A stretch of DNA of 64,000 bases. Source: Thauera sp. GTDB taxonomy: Bacteria; Pseudomonadota; Gammaproteobacteria; Burkholderiales; Rhodocyclaceae. Location: assembly GCA_017302295.1 (NCBI GenBank), contig JAFLDS010000001.1, positions 124,001 through 188,000 of the forward strand, written 5' to 3'. This document shows positions 33,463-41,397 of the stretch, piece after piece. The notes under the pieces were generated by a model. It was not told where the DNA came from. It worked only from the letters and a program-made list of their open reading frames with translations, and searched no databases. Both the position numbers and the translations under genes were made by a program. Numbering within the stretch: the first letter of the stretch is position 1; every line of letters starts with the position of its first letter.

Positions 33463-34176
33463 ATGGGTGTGTTTGAGGCGAAATCCGTTCTCGTGCTGGG
33501 TGGCAGTCGGGGGATCGGCGCGGCGATCGTTCGGCGTTTTGTGGCAGATGGCGCGAAGGTGACCTTTACCTATTCCGGTTCGCCTGACGCGGCCCACGCG
33601 CTGGCGGCCGAAACGGGCAGCACCGCTGTCGAGACGGACAGCGCGGATCGCGACGCGGTGATCGCGCGCGTGAAGGACAGTGGCGCGCTCGACGTGCTGG
33701 TCGTCAATGCCGGAATCGGTGTTTTCGGCGATTCTCTGGAGCAGGATCCGGACGCAATCGACCGGCTGTTCCGGATCAATATCCACGCGCCCTATCATGC
33801 CTCGGTCGAGGCCGCGCGCCAGATGCCCCAGGGTGGCCGGATCATCGTCATCGGATCGGTGAACGGCGACCGGATGCCCGTTCCAGGCATGTCCTCCTAC
33901 GCGCTCAGCAAGTCTGCGCTGCAAGGGATGGCGCGCGGGCTGGCACGCGACTTCGGGTCCCGCGGGATCACGATTAATGTGGTGCAGCCCGGCCCGATCG
34001 ACACCGACGCCAATCCGGCGGACGGACCGATGAAGGAGCTGCTGCACAGCTTCATGGCGATCAAGCGCCACGGCCGGCCAGAGGAAGTCGCGGGCATGGT
34101 GGCGTACCTCGCCGGCCCGGAGGCGGGGTTCGTTACGGGCGCCATGCACACCATCGACGGCGCGTTCGGTGCCTGA
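33463..34176 (+). CDS. bdcA: SDR-family oxidoreductase BdcA-like (c-di-GMP-binding dispersal protein)
   Basis: 237 residues. Rossmann SDR with GGSRGIGAAIVRRFVADGA, NAG motif VVNAGIGVFG, and YALSKSALQ containing the catalytic Tyr-Lys. Close over its whole length, from memory, to E. coli BdcA (YjgI), which binds c-di-GMP and promotes biofilm dispersal. That role is established only for the E. coli protein. The start at 33463 follows aaggaaag. It is paired with bdcR as in enterobacteria, unusual cargo for an alphaproteobacterial-style element. The next gene begins within a 20-bp hairpin right after its stop. Confidence 0.88.
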   Translation: MGVFEAKSVLVLGGSRGIGAAIVRRFVADGAKVTFTYSGSPDAAHALAAETGSTAVETDSADRDAVIARVKDSGALDVLVVNAGIGVFGDSLEQDPDAIDRLFRINIHAPYHASVEAARQMPQGGRIIVIGSVNGDRMPVPGMSSYALSKSALQGMARGLARDFGSRGITINVVQPGPIDTDANPADGPMKELLHSFMAIKRHGRPEEVAGMVAYLAGPEAGFVTGAMHTIDGAFGA

Positions 34177-34179
34177 TCC

Positions 34180-34231
34180 GACCTCGCCCGCGCCGATGAC
34201 CACCATCGGCATCATCGGCGCGGGCGAGGTC
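34180..34231 (+). repeat. Perfect 20-bp inverted repeat over the start of the NADP-oxidoreductase gene
   Basis: GACCTCGCCCGCGCCGATGA (34180-34199) and its exact complement (34212-34231) flank a 12-nt loop. The left arm contains the ATG of the next gene. In mRNA this would be a very stable hairpin hiding that start, pointing to translation coupled to bdcA, whose stop is 3 nt upstream. Confidence 0.85.
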
Positions 34232-34849
34232 GGCAGCCAGATTGCCCGCGCCGCCATCGCCAACGGCTATCGGGTTGTCATCGCCAACTCGCGGGGGCCC
34301 GAAACCCTGGCCGGGCTGGTCGCGGAGCTCGGGCCGCCTGCCCGCGCCGCGACCGCTGCCGGTGCGGCGGAGGCGGGAGAATTCGTCGTGATCGCGGTCC
34401 CGCTCAAGCTGGTCAACGACATGCCCGTGGCGCAACTGGCGAACAAGATCGTGCTCGACACCAACAACTATATGCCGTGGCGCGACGGGCGCTATGCCCT
34501 CGTCGATACCGGCGCGAAGACCGAGCACGAACTGCGGCAGGACCAGCTGCCAACGTCCAAGGTCGCGAAGGCGTTCACGCATATCCAGGCACCGCGCCTG
34601 TTGCTGTCGGCGCGGCCCGCTGGCACGCCGGGGCGGCACGCGCTGTCGGTGTCGAGCGACTATCCCGAAGCGGTGGCGCTGGTCACGCGACTGTACGACC
34701 AGTTCGGCTTCGACACGGCGGACAACAGCCCGCTTAGCGAGTCCTGGCGGAGCGCTCCGGGTCAGCCCGCATGGCACGCGCACGACCATCAAACGCGTCC
34801 CGCGCTGATTGCGAACCTTGCCAAGGCGACACCGCTCCCACCGAGATAG
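34196..34849 (+). CDS. NADP-dependent F420-type oxidoreductase (NADPH-binding family)
   Basis: 217 residues. The N-terminal Rossmann domain has GIIGAGEVGSQIARAAIANG and VIANSRGPET of the F420H2:NADP oxidoreductase-like/NAD-binding family (Pfam F420_oxidored). The substrate is unknown; bacterial members outside actinobacteria are often simply NADP(H)-binding reductases. I use the ATG at 34196, although a GTG at 34169 inside bdcA is also in frame. Probably the second gene of a bdcA operon. Confidence 0.8.
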   Translation: MTTIGIIGAGEVGSQIARAAIANGYRVVIANSRGPETLAGLVAELGPPARAATAAGAAEAGEFVVIAVPLKLVNDMPVAQLANKIVLDTNNYMPWRDGRYALVDTGAKTEHELRQDQLPTSKVAKAFTHIQAPRLLLSARPAGTPGRHALSVSSDYPEAVALVTRLYDQFGFDTADNSPLSESWRSAPGQPAWHAHDHQTRPALIANLAKATPLPPR

Positions 34850-35445
34850 GGCAGACTGCCTCTGCCCGACCACACCGCCCATGCCTACGAGGTCTTCGCC
34901 GTTCTCGCCCGCGCCGGCATCACGTTCATGTCGGCCTGCGCCTGCCGCGGTCGGTATCGCTGAGAGGGCAGCAGCGATCCGCGATCCCGCCGACAAGGCC
35001 TACGGTGTTCGACTGAAAGCGGGAGTCTGTGTGAAGAGCGGAATGTCGCCTTTCAGCCAAGTCGGTAATGACCGCTGCTGGCGCGAAGCCGAAATGCGCC
35101 GCCGATCGCCTGTCTTTCCACGCCATGGCCACCGATTATGCGACGGGCGCGCTGAAGGGGTGGGCGAGCTCGGTACGTAACGCTATTCTACGCCTGCCTT
35201 CGATCGCTCTTGCGGCCCTGCGCTGGCCAAGCCAACAGGATCGCACCGGATCGTAGCGTAGGGAAACATCGCACGCCAGCGCACAGTATCGCGCCATGGC
35301 GTAGGAAAAAGCGTGGCTCGCCGGAGTCGGTGAAAATGCGAACTTCGATCTGCCGATTCCCCTCAATCATATCCAAAGGCCCGCCGTCAAGATGCGCAAG
35401 CGTGATCGACTGAGAGCAGAAAGGATTGTCGCTGCCGGCGGGCCG
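34850..35445. other. Gene-poor stretch, about 600 bp
   Basis: No confident gene. Short open frames exist on both strands (for example a 62-codon minus frame at 35188-35376 beginning MDMIEGNRQIEVRIF), but none has a recognisable family or clear ribosome site. The first 100 bp read like the tail of a degraded gene on the plus strand. Confidence 0.5.
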
Positions 35446-35622
35446 ATGCCGAATCTCCGAGAGCGCGCAGTGATGTTGGCGGAGAAGCTAGGCGAAGTCC
35501 GCACCCGTGATTTGACGGAGGTCGGCATTCCTCGGTGCTACTTAACAAGGATGTGCGAGGAAGGACTGTTGATCAAGGTTGGCTACGGGCGTTACCGCGC
35601 TGTTCCGCGGCGAGCCGCTTAA
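35446..35622 (+). CDS. Small AbiEi-type antitoxin winged-helix protein
   Basis: 58 residues from the ATG at 35446 (76 if the ATG at 35392 is used). MPNLRERAVMLAEKLGEVRT followed by PRCYLTRMCEEGLL is the N-terminal winged-helix of AbiEi antitoxins (type IV toxin-antitoxin), which binds the promoter of its own operon. Only this DNA-binding domain is present: the antitoxin C-domain and the AbiEii nucleotidyltransferase toxin are absent. It may be an orphan regulator or a remnant. Confidence 0.65.
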   Translation: MPNLRERAVMLAEKLGEVRTRDLTEVGIPRCYLTRMCEEGLLIKVGYGRYRAVPRRAA

Positions 35623-35684
35623 CCGGAACGCTGCCGACCGTCAGTCCGAAGATGGGCCGAATAGGCGCACCGCGCTGTCGATGA

Positions 35685-35840
35685 TCAGTTGGGGTCGTGG
35701 TTGGTGTAGTTGAGAGCAACCCAGGCGTATCCGACAGGGTTGCGGCGGACATGGCCGATTCCGGGGAACGCCGTATGGAGCATGGCAATCAAGGTCTCAT
35801 TGCGCGCGAACTCGTCGAATGCTTCAGCGCGGAGCCGCAT
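35685..35840 (-). CDS. Small conserved-looking protein of unknown function (51 aa)
   Basis: 51 residues, beginning MRLRAEAFDEFARNETLIAM and ending ALNYTNHDPN. Codon use is like its neighbours, and the ATG comes 5 nt after the msrA stop on the same strand, so it is probably the last gene of the dps-msrA operon. No family is recognised. Its ribosome site is weak, which would fit translational coupling. Confidence 0.5.
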   Translation of the reverse strand: MRLRAEAFDEFARNETLIAMLHTAFPGIGHVRRNPVGYAWVALNYTNHDPN

Positions 35841-35845
35841 TAGAA

Positions 35846-36376
35846 CTACGAACCATCACCGCTATCGATGACTTGCCGGACAGTCGGGTTCGCTTCAGGG
35901 AGCGCCAGTTCCGAAAAGTGCCGTCGGATATGATCCAGCTTGGGATCGATGTAGCGGCGGCAGAAGGGCCTGCTCGGGTCGGTTCGATAGTAGTTTTGGT
36001 AACGCTCGTCCGACGCTCTGAAACCTTTAAACGGGAGGACCAGGGTGTGCACCGCCTTGGCAGACGCGCCGGCGAAGCGGACGATCGCCTGTTCGGCCTC
36101 CGGCCGCTGGCTCTCTTCAAAGATGTAGATCGCGCTGCGGTACTTGCTGCGAGGCGAGCGGGCCCTGGCAGCGGAATGCGTTCTGAGATGCACCTCGGAC
36201 AGCGTCGCCAACGGAATAACCGATGGATCGAAGGTGACGATCACCCCTTCTGACCAGGTATCTGCCGGCGCGTCCGACCGGACAAAGCCCTGGTCGACCT
36301 GGGCGACGCCGCGCAACGCCTGGAACACTCCCTCTGTGCACCAATGGCATCCCCCTCCAAAGCCGGCCTTCGCCAT
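35846..36376 (-). CDS. msrA: Peptide methionine sulfoxide reductase MsrA, CHWC variant
   Basis: 176 residues from the ATG at 36376, chosen because a GGGAGG site is then 5 nt away; two more in-frame start codons lie just upstream. MsrA fold, but the active-site motif is GGGCHWCTEGVFQ instead of GCFWG, putting a second Cys three residues after the catalytic one. It reduces methionine-S-sulfoxide in proteins. The C-terminal part (YRTDPSRPFCRRYIDPKL) contains a further Cys that could resolve. Follows dps in the same operon. Confidence 0.85.
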   Translation of the reverse strand: MAKAGFGGGCHWCTEGVFQALRGVAQVDQGFVRSDAPADTWSEGVIVTFDPSVIPLATLSEVHLRTHSAARARSPRSKYRSAIYIFEESQRPEAEQAIVRFAGASAKAVHTLVLPFKGFRASDERYQNYYRTDPSRPFCRRYIDPKLDHIRRHFSELALPEANPTVRQVIDSGDGS

Positions 36377-36430
36377 CATCACCTCCCACGCCGAGGCGTG
36401 ATTCCTGACGTAGGTTTGCCCGGCAAAGCG

Positions 36431-36925
36431 CTAGCGGCTGATTTCGAAGAGGAACCACGCACGGCGCTCAGCCTCGTCCGTCCAGGCATCGATCAGGCCG
36501 GACGTCGCATTATCCTTCGCCTTGTCCGCGACGTCCTTTGCGCGGCGAAACGACTCGACCATGTGGAGATTGTCGGCGCGGAGCTCGCCCAGCATGTCCT
36601 GCGGTGTCACGAACTCAGCATCATTGTCCTTGATCGTCTGGTGGCGCGCGATATCGCCGATCGATCGAATGGTGGTGTTGCCCGTCTTTCGGGCGCGCTC
36701 GGCGATCGCATCGGTGACGGCGAGGATCTCTGCGGCCTGCTCATCAAGAAGCAGGTGATAGTCCCTGAAGTAGGGTCCGGAGACGTGCCAGTGGAAATTT
36801 TTTGTCTTCAGGTAAATCGCGTAGCTGTTCGCCAGAATGATCTTCAGAGCGTCGGCGACAGTCATCGCCGCGCATTCGTCAAGATCAGAAGGTGTCGGAA
36901 GGGCGGAGGCATTGTTGTTCGTCAT
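36431..36925 (-). CDS. dps: Dps-family DNA-protection/ferroxidase protein
   Basis: 164 residues, four-helix ferritin-like fold. The ferroxidase ligands are visible in KNFHWHVSGPYFRDYHLLLDEQ (His, His, Asp, Glu). It stores iron using peroxide and shields DNA during stress. First gene of a dps-msrA-small-gene operon. A LysR-type box lies at 37034-37048, about 110 bp upstream of the ATG, with the same geometry as in front of msrB and the Mo-oxidoreductase. Confidence 0.93.
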   Translation of the reverse strand: MTNNNASALPTPSDLDECAAMTVADALKIILANSYAIYLKTKNFHWHVSGPYFRDYHLLLDEQAAEILAVTDAIAERARKTGNTTIRSIGDIARHQTIKDNDAEFVTPQDMLGELRADNLHMVESFRRAKDVADKAKDNATSGLIDAWTDEAERRAWFLFEISR

Positions 36926-37017
36926 CGCTTAGACTTTCTCAATCTGGCTACACGGGATCCAGCACCGATTCCCCCACGGATGGCGATGTATAGAAGATGA
37001 ATTCATTGCCAGACGAA

Positions 37018-37048
37018 GTCCAATGGCCGGTGGCTATAGTTTTGATAC
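37018..37048 (-). promoter_or_regulatory. LysR-type box and -35 element upstream of dps
   Basis: CTATAGTTTTGATAC (37034-37048) is one mismatch from the CTAT-N7-ATAG palindrome. The -35-like TTGGAC (minus strand) ends at 37023, leaving exactly 10 nt between box and hexamer. The downstream -10 is poor at normal spacing, so this promoter would depend on an activator. Confidence 0.65.
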
Positions 37049-37123
37049 CTTTGAGCGACATGCGCAGTCTTGGGGGGCCGGGCGTCGCAGGCGGACCGGT
37101 CGGCCGGGACCTCCACCTGCCCG

Positions 37124-37390
37124 TCAGGGGGCCGGTCGGAAATCCAGCACGAACGCGACGACCTTTTCGGCGGACATCTCGCACGGCTTCAGCAATGTTC
37201 TATCTGATGTAACGCGATAGAGGTTGAAGCTGACAATGTCGGTCCCGGCCAACTCCCTGGCGAACAGGCTGTTGCGACGTCCGTCACCGGATCGCCGGAC
37301 AGTCACGCCGAAACGCCGGCCTTCGTAGGCGCCTTCGCTGTATCCCTCGGGAAGCTGCGCGAAGGCGGCATCGAACTCGGCATGCTCCAT
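37124..37390 (-). CDS. Conserved hypothetical protein (88 aa)
   Basis: 88 residues, MEHAEFDAAFAQLPEGYSEG to VVAFVLDFRPAP. Similar small proteins occur in sphingomonads, but I know no function. The start is placed at 37390 because the family-like part begins there; the frame is open 53 codons further with low-complexity, Arg/Pro-rich content. It follows the DUF427 gene in the same direction and likely ends the Mo-oxidoreductase operon. Confidence 0.65.
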   Translation of the reverse strand: MEHAEFDAAFAQLPEGYSEGAYEGRRFGVTVRRSGDGRRNSLFARELAGTDIVSFNLYRVTSDRTLLKPCEMSAEKVVAFVLDFRPAP

Positions 37391-37560
37391 CTCAATCCAG
37401 TCGTCTTGATTCGACAGAAGCCCAAGGGTCCGAGGCCCTCGGCGCCAGTCCGCGGAGAAGGTCCGGGGCGGAGCCCTGTAGCCGACGCGGCCTGGGATGG
37501 GCGGAAAAGCCGTCCCGCGGGCGCTTGCACATGGCGCTGAGGCCGCCACCTGTCCGCCTG

Positions 37561-37842
37561 CTACGCAACCTCCACGCCTTTCCAGAAGGCGATATGATCC
37601 CGGATGCCCTCGGCGCCTGGCGTCGGATCTGGATAGGTCCAGGCTGCGTTCACGTTGAGCGCGTCTCCCACACGCACATGGAAGTAGCGCGCGGTGCCCT
37701 TGATCGGGCAGACGGACGTGTGCGGGCTCATCTCAAGCAGGCCAAAATCGACTGCCGACGGTGGGAAGTAGTGGTTTCCCTCGACGACGACCGTCTCGTT
37801 GCTTGTGGCGATGGTGGCGTCATTCCAGATAGCTGAGACCAA
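37561..37842 (-). CDS. DUF427 domain protein
   Basis: 93 residues covering the whole DUF427 fold: ETVVVEGNHYFPPSAVDFGL, then CPIKGTARYFHV and a C-terminal IAFWKGVEV. The family has a beta-tent shape and unknown biochemical role and is common in redox-stress gene sets. It starts with TTG preceded by AGGAGA at 5 nt, which decides the start. 69 bp after the glutaredoxin gene. Confidence 0.85.
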   Translation of the reverse strand: MVSAIWNDATIATSNETVVVEGNHYFPPSAVDFGLLEMSPHTSVCPIKGTARYFHVRVGDALNVNAAWTYPDPTPGAEGIRDHIAFWKGVEVA

Positions 37843-37911
37843 CGGACTCTCCTTTCGTATTCATCAACCGGCACGGGGCTTGCGGGCTGTCTGCCCCAAG
37901 GCCGCACCCCC

Positions 37912-38184
37912 TCAGATGGCGGGCGGCGTGCGCCCCAGGAGTTTGTCGAGTTCGCCTCTGACATCGAGCTCGAAAAGCTCGTCGGAGCCACCGACATGCG
38001 TGCCGTTGATGAAGATCTGCGGCACGGTGTTTCGACCCGACGCTTCCGTCATGGCCTGCCGGTGAACCGGATCCGCCTCGATATCGAGTTCCTTCCATTG
38101 CACGCCCTTCTCCTCGAGGAGCATCTTCGCCCGGCGGCAGAACGGGCATCAGTTCGTGATGTACAGCAGCACATCAGTTGTCAT
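37912..38184 (-). pseudogene. grxC: Glutaredoxin interrupted by UGA directly before its CPFC active site
   Basis: From the ATG at 38184, with a GGAG site, the frame reads MTTDVLLYITN, then TGA at 38149-38151, then CPFCRRAKMLLEEKG and an otherwise complete Grx3-type domain ending GRTPPAI, about 90 residues in all. The stop takes the place where many glutaredoxins have Trp (TGG). Everything else is intact (TVPQIF, GGSDEL glutathione-binding parts). Restart at the ATG at 38124 would lack both active-site cysteines. It is either a fresh nonsense mutation, readthrough, or a sequencing error. UGA as selenocysteine is unlikely at this position. Confidence 0.82.
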
Positions 38185-38236
38185 ATCGCGTCTCCGACAG
38201 TTGGAAGCGGATCGCTGTCATGGCGTTGATCTACCG

Positions 38237-39502
38237 TCAGCCGCGTTCGAGGAGGGCGACTGTGCCTTGACCGCCGTCGGCGCAGATGCTGACGATTGCG
38301 CGCGATCCGGGCGGCATGGCCCAAAGTTCCTTTACCGCCTGGCTGAGGTCGCGCGCGCCTGTAGCGCCGAACGGATGACCCAGGGCGACCGAGCCTCCAT
38401 TGGGATTGACGCGGTCCCAGTCAAAATCGCCCATAGCCGCCTGGACACCGGCTGTCGCGCGCACCCACTCCCGATCGGTGATGGCCGCGACGTTCGCCAG
38501 GACCTGGGCTGCAAAGGCTTCGTGGATTTCCCAGAGTGCGATGTCGGAGAAGCTGAGTTGATGCCGCGCGAGCAGGCGCGGAATGCCATAGGAGGGCGCC
38601 ATCAGCAGGCCCTCGGTGTGGAGATCGACGGCAGAGATCTCGTAGTCGACGAGCCGCGCGTAGGGGGTGCCCGCCGGGAGTCTCGCCACACCGGCTTCGG
38701 TAGCGACCCAACACCCGGCGGCTCCATCCGTAATCGGTGAGCTGTTGCCGGCGGTCAGGGTTCCCCTCCCGCTGTCGCGATCGAAGGCGGGCTTGAGTGC
38801 GGCCAGCCGTTCGGGCGACGTATCGGCGCGCGGGTTCGCATCGCGCGCCAGCTCAGGCAGCGAAATCACGAGATCGTCGAAGAAGCCACGTTCCCAACCA
38901 GCGACTGCCCGCTGGTGGCTCTTGAGCGCCCAATCATCCTGCGCGACGCGCGAGACCCGCCAAGCCTTGGCGGTCTCCTCCATATGATCACCCATCGTCC
39001 TTCCGGTGATCCGGTTTGCCCAGCCCTTTGTGGGGAGCACGTAGTCTCGTGGAGTCAGAGACTGGAGGGCGGCAAGCGCGGCGGTCGCATCCTGCGCAAA
39101 GAGGTCGGTGAGCCGCTTCGATGCATCGGCCGTCAGGGCGATTGACGGCCGGCTCATGACTTCGGACCCGCCGACCATGGTGAGGTCGGTTCCTCCGCCC
39201 AGCATCCCTGCCGCAGCGAAGGTCGCCGTCATGCTGGTCGAGCATGCCAGGACGACGGAGAACGCCGGAACAGTCGGATTGAGCTTGGCATCAAGCCAGG
39301 TTTCGCGAGCAATATTGCTCCAGCCCAAATTCGGGATCACGGTTCCCCAGACGAGGAGATCAGGCTCCGCCTGCGCCGCCATCGCCTGCACGACAGGCAC
39401 GGACAGAGAGATGGCATCGTAGGCAGCCAACGCGCCTCCGCCGCGGCCGAAAGGCGTCCGAAGGCCAGCGGCAATGAAGACGGGTTCGGCAAAGCGGCTC
39501 AT
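38237..39502 (-). CDS. Thiolase-family acetyl-CoA acyltransferase
   Basis: 421 residues. The N-terminal nucleophile Cys lies in VVLACSTSMTATF. HEAFAAQV, GHPFGATGAR and a C-terminal CADGGQG complete the thiolase catalytic set, so it should cleave or form 3-ketoacyl-CoA. Start at the ATG at 39502 behind ttggaga. It lies between redox genes (flavin reductase upstream, glutaredoxin downstream), so its physiological link here is unclear. Part of the Mo-oxidoreductase operon by orientation and spacing. Confidence 0.9.
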   Translation of the reverse strand: MSRFAEPVFIAAGLRTPFGRGGGALAAYDAISLSVPVVQAMAAQAEPDLLVWGTVIPNLGWSNIARETWLDAKLNPTVPAFSVVLACSTSMTATFAAAGMLGGGTDLTMVGGSEVMSRPSIALTADASKRLTDLFAQDATAALAALQSLTPRDYVLPTKGWANRITGRTMGDHMEETAKAWRVSRVAQDDWALKSHQRAVAGWERGFFDDLVISLPELARDANPRADTSPERLAALKPAFDRDSGRGTLTAGNSSPITDGAAGCWVATEAGVARLPAGTPYARLVDYEISAVDLHTEGLLMAPSYGIPRLLARHQLSFSDIALWEIHEAFAAQVLANVAAITDREWVRATAGVQAAMGDFDWDRVNPNGGSVALGHPFGATGARDLSQAVKELWAMPPGSRAIVSICADGGQGTVALLERG

Positions 39503-39570
39503 GATGATCTCCAAAATTAATCCGTGGGCTGCACGTCCACGATCGGCGGGACGCGAAGTAGCTTGCGCCG

Positions 39571-40314
39571 CTAGCCGCCGTAGCGCTCGGTTTTGACAAT
39601 GGAGGGGTCCAGGCCGGCCAGCAGCGCGCCCTCGGTCGCGATGTTGACGAAACCGTTGGACCCGCAAACGAATACTTGTGTGGGCTTTCGGTGAAGCCGG
39701 GCCAGAACTTCTTGGACCATCACGCCGTCGATCCGTCGCGCAAAGTCCGATGCGCGGATCGGGTTCTCGCGCGTAATTGCCAGCGCCAAGGCGAATGCCG
39801 GATCGCTGCATTCGATGGAATGAAGCTCTTTTGAGAAGAGAACGTCTTCAGCGGTTCGTGCGGACAGGAGCAGCGCTGTCGGCACGACCTGGGCTAGTGC
39901 GCGGCGCTGCCGGATCATCGCCATCAACGGCACGAGGCCGGAGCCTGCCCCGATCAACAGCACTGGGTCTATGGCAGGTTCAGGCCATAGGAAATGGCCG
40001 CCGAGCGGACCACGAAGCTCGATTTCGTCTCCGATCGCCGCGACATCGTGGAAGAACGGCGAAACTTCGCCATCCGGCAGGCGCTCGATAGCGAGCTCGA
40101 CCGTCGGGAACGAGATTGCCGAAGACGCAATCGAGTAACTCCGCATCGCACTGTAGCCACCGGGCGCGGTCAGCCGGACATCGACGTGCTGCCCTGCGAT
40201 GTGCGCGAACGGTTTGCTCAACCGAAGGAAGAAGCTCTTGATACTCGGGGTTTGCTGGACGATTTCGTCGATCACGCATGACTGCCACGCGATTTGCGCG
40301 CCGTTTTCAGTCAT
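39571..40314 (-). CDS. FAD/NAD(P)H ferredoxin-reductase-type oxidoreductase
   Basis: 247 residues: an FAD-binding beta-barrel with MRSYSIASS and an NAD(P)H-binding domain with LIGAGSGLVPLMAMI and a C-terminal VFVCGSNGFV. No 2Fe-2S domain is attached. Its ATG overlaps the Mo-cofactor gene stop, so the two are translationally coupled. It most likely delivers electrons to or takes them from that enzyme. Confidence 0.87.
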   Translation of the reverse strand: MTENGAQIAWQSCVIDEIVQQTPSIKSFFLRLSKPFAHIAGQHVDVRLTAPGGYSAMRSYSIASSAISFPTVELAIERLPDGEVSPFFHDVAAIGDEIELRGPLGGHFLWPEPAIDPVLLIGAGSGLVPLMAMIRQRRALAQVVPTALLLSARTAEDVLFSKELHSIECSDPAFALALAITRENPIRASDFARRIDGVMVQEVLARLHRKPTQVFVCGSNGFVNIATEGALLAGLDPSIVKTERYGG

Positions 40315-40912
40315 TGGTGTATCGCTGCTCGCGCCACGGATCGCCATAGATGTGATAGCCGCGCAGCTCCCAGAAGCCCGCCTCGTCACGCGTTGTGAAT
40401 TGCAGCGCGTTCACCCATTTGGCGGACTTCCAGAAGTAAAGGTGCGGAACCAGAAGACGCGCCGGCCCTCCATGATCGCGGGGAAGCGGCTTGCCCGCAT
40501 AGTTGAGGGCGACCATCGCTTTCCCGGAGAGCAGATCCGCCAGCGGGACGTTTGTCGAGTAATTATCGTAGCAGTGCGCCAAGACGAAATCGGTGGGCCG
40601 ATCGAGCCCTGCATCTGCAAGGATGTCTTCGATGAGTACGCCCTCCCAGGCGGTATCCAGCTTGGACCAGGACGTGACGCAGTGAATGTCTCGGGTCATC
40701 TTGGTCTTCGGTAGGGCGTTGAACTCGCTCCAGTTCCACACTTTGACGGGCTTCGGACCGATCTTGACGGTGAATTTCCAATCGGAGGGCTCCACGCTCG
40801 GCGTTGGCCCGGCCGTCAGAACAGGGAAATTCTCCACGAGATGCTGACCCGGCGGTATCCGATCGGACTGGTCGCCGCCTGGACCGCGGCCTGTGAAACC
40901 TCTGGTGACCAT
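40307..40912 (-). CDS. Molybdopterin-dependent oxidoreductase (sulfite oxidase/MsrP-like fold)
   Basis: 201 residues of the oxidoreductase molybdopterin-binding domain. The Mo-ligand Cys is in DIHCVTSWSK. Further pterin-pocket residues are in RDHGGPARLLVPHLYFWKS. No Tat signal is present, unlike periplasmic MsrP, so it is probably cytoplasmic. Paired with a flavin reductase and embedded among methionine sulfoxide reductases, it may reduce sulfoxides or oxidise sulfite; the substrate is not readable. First gene of its operon, behind a LysR-box promoter. Confidence 0.85.
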   Translation of the reverse strand: MVTRGFTGRGPGGDQSDRIPPGQHLVENFPVLTAGPTPSVEPSDWKFTVKIGPKPVKVWNWSEFNALPKTKMTRDIHCVTSWSKLDTAWEGVLIEDILADAGLDRPTDFVLAHCYDNYSTNVPLADLLSGKAMVALNYAGKPLPRDHGGPARLLVPHLYFWKSAKWVNALQFTTRDEAGFWELRGYHIYGDPWREQRYTND

Positions 40913-41089
40913 AGCGAAACCCCCTTGCTTGTCACGACAGACCAGAACCTGATTCAGTTCAGAATTCTGTAAAAGATCTTTGCGCGCACAACCGCCGAAC
41001 GAGCCAATTCACTGAAAATCAGAATACCGGATTCTCTATTAGCGTAGAGAAAAGTGTTGGACCATTTTGAGTCGTGGTTATGCGTGAAG

Positions 41090-41145
41090 ACTATAGCGTC
41101 AGTCCAGTATGATTTCCCAATACCCTGTAGCTATAGTTTCGATAG
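41090..41145 (-). promoter_or_regulatory. LysR-type box and promoter of the Mo-oxidoreductase operon
   Basis: On the minus strand: perfect palindromic box CTAT-N7-ATAG (41131-41145), 10 nt, -35 TTGGGA (41115-41120), 19-nt spacer, -10 TATAGT (41090-41095). Same box-to-hexamer geometry as at dps and msrB. Fits a LysR activator binding near -65. Confidence 0.72.
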
Positions 41146-41397
41146 CTTCGAATCGGCATTGCAGGCGTATCCCCGTCAGCGGATTTCGAGCGGACGCCGT
41201 CGCTTGCCAACGTTGGTGTGAGACCGGCGGGCGAGATCGCCCCTGCCAACGCGACCGCTGAGAGGTCGACTCCTCAACCGCTTGGGCGCTTATCGCCTCC
41301 ATCCGGATGCTCACCCGCCGAACAGCAATAAACCGCTATTTTCGATAAACTTCTGAATCCGGCTCCGAGGTATGGAAACTATGTCGTACCGCTATTG

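Noticed and set aside
38149-38151. Selenocysteine reading of the glutaredoxin UGA
   Set aside because: Sec normally replaces an active-site Cys, but here both Cys of CPFC remain and the UGA sits at the usual Trp. I see no clear SECIS. Nonsense change is simpler.
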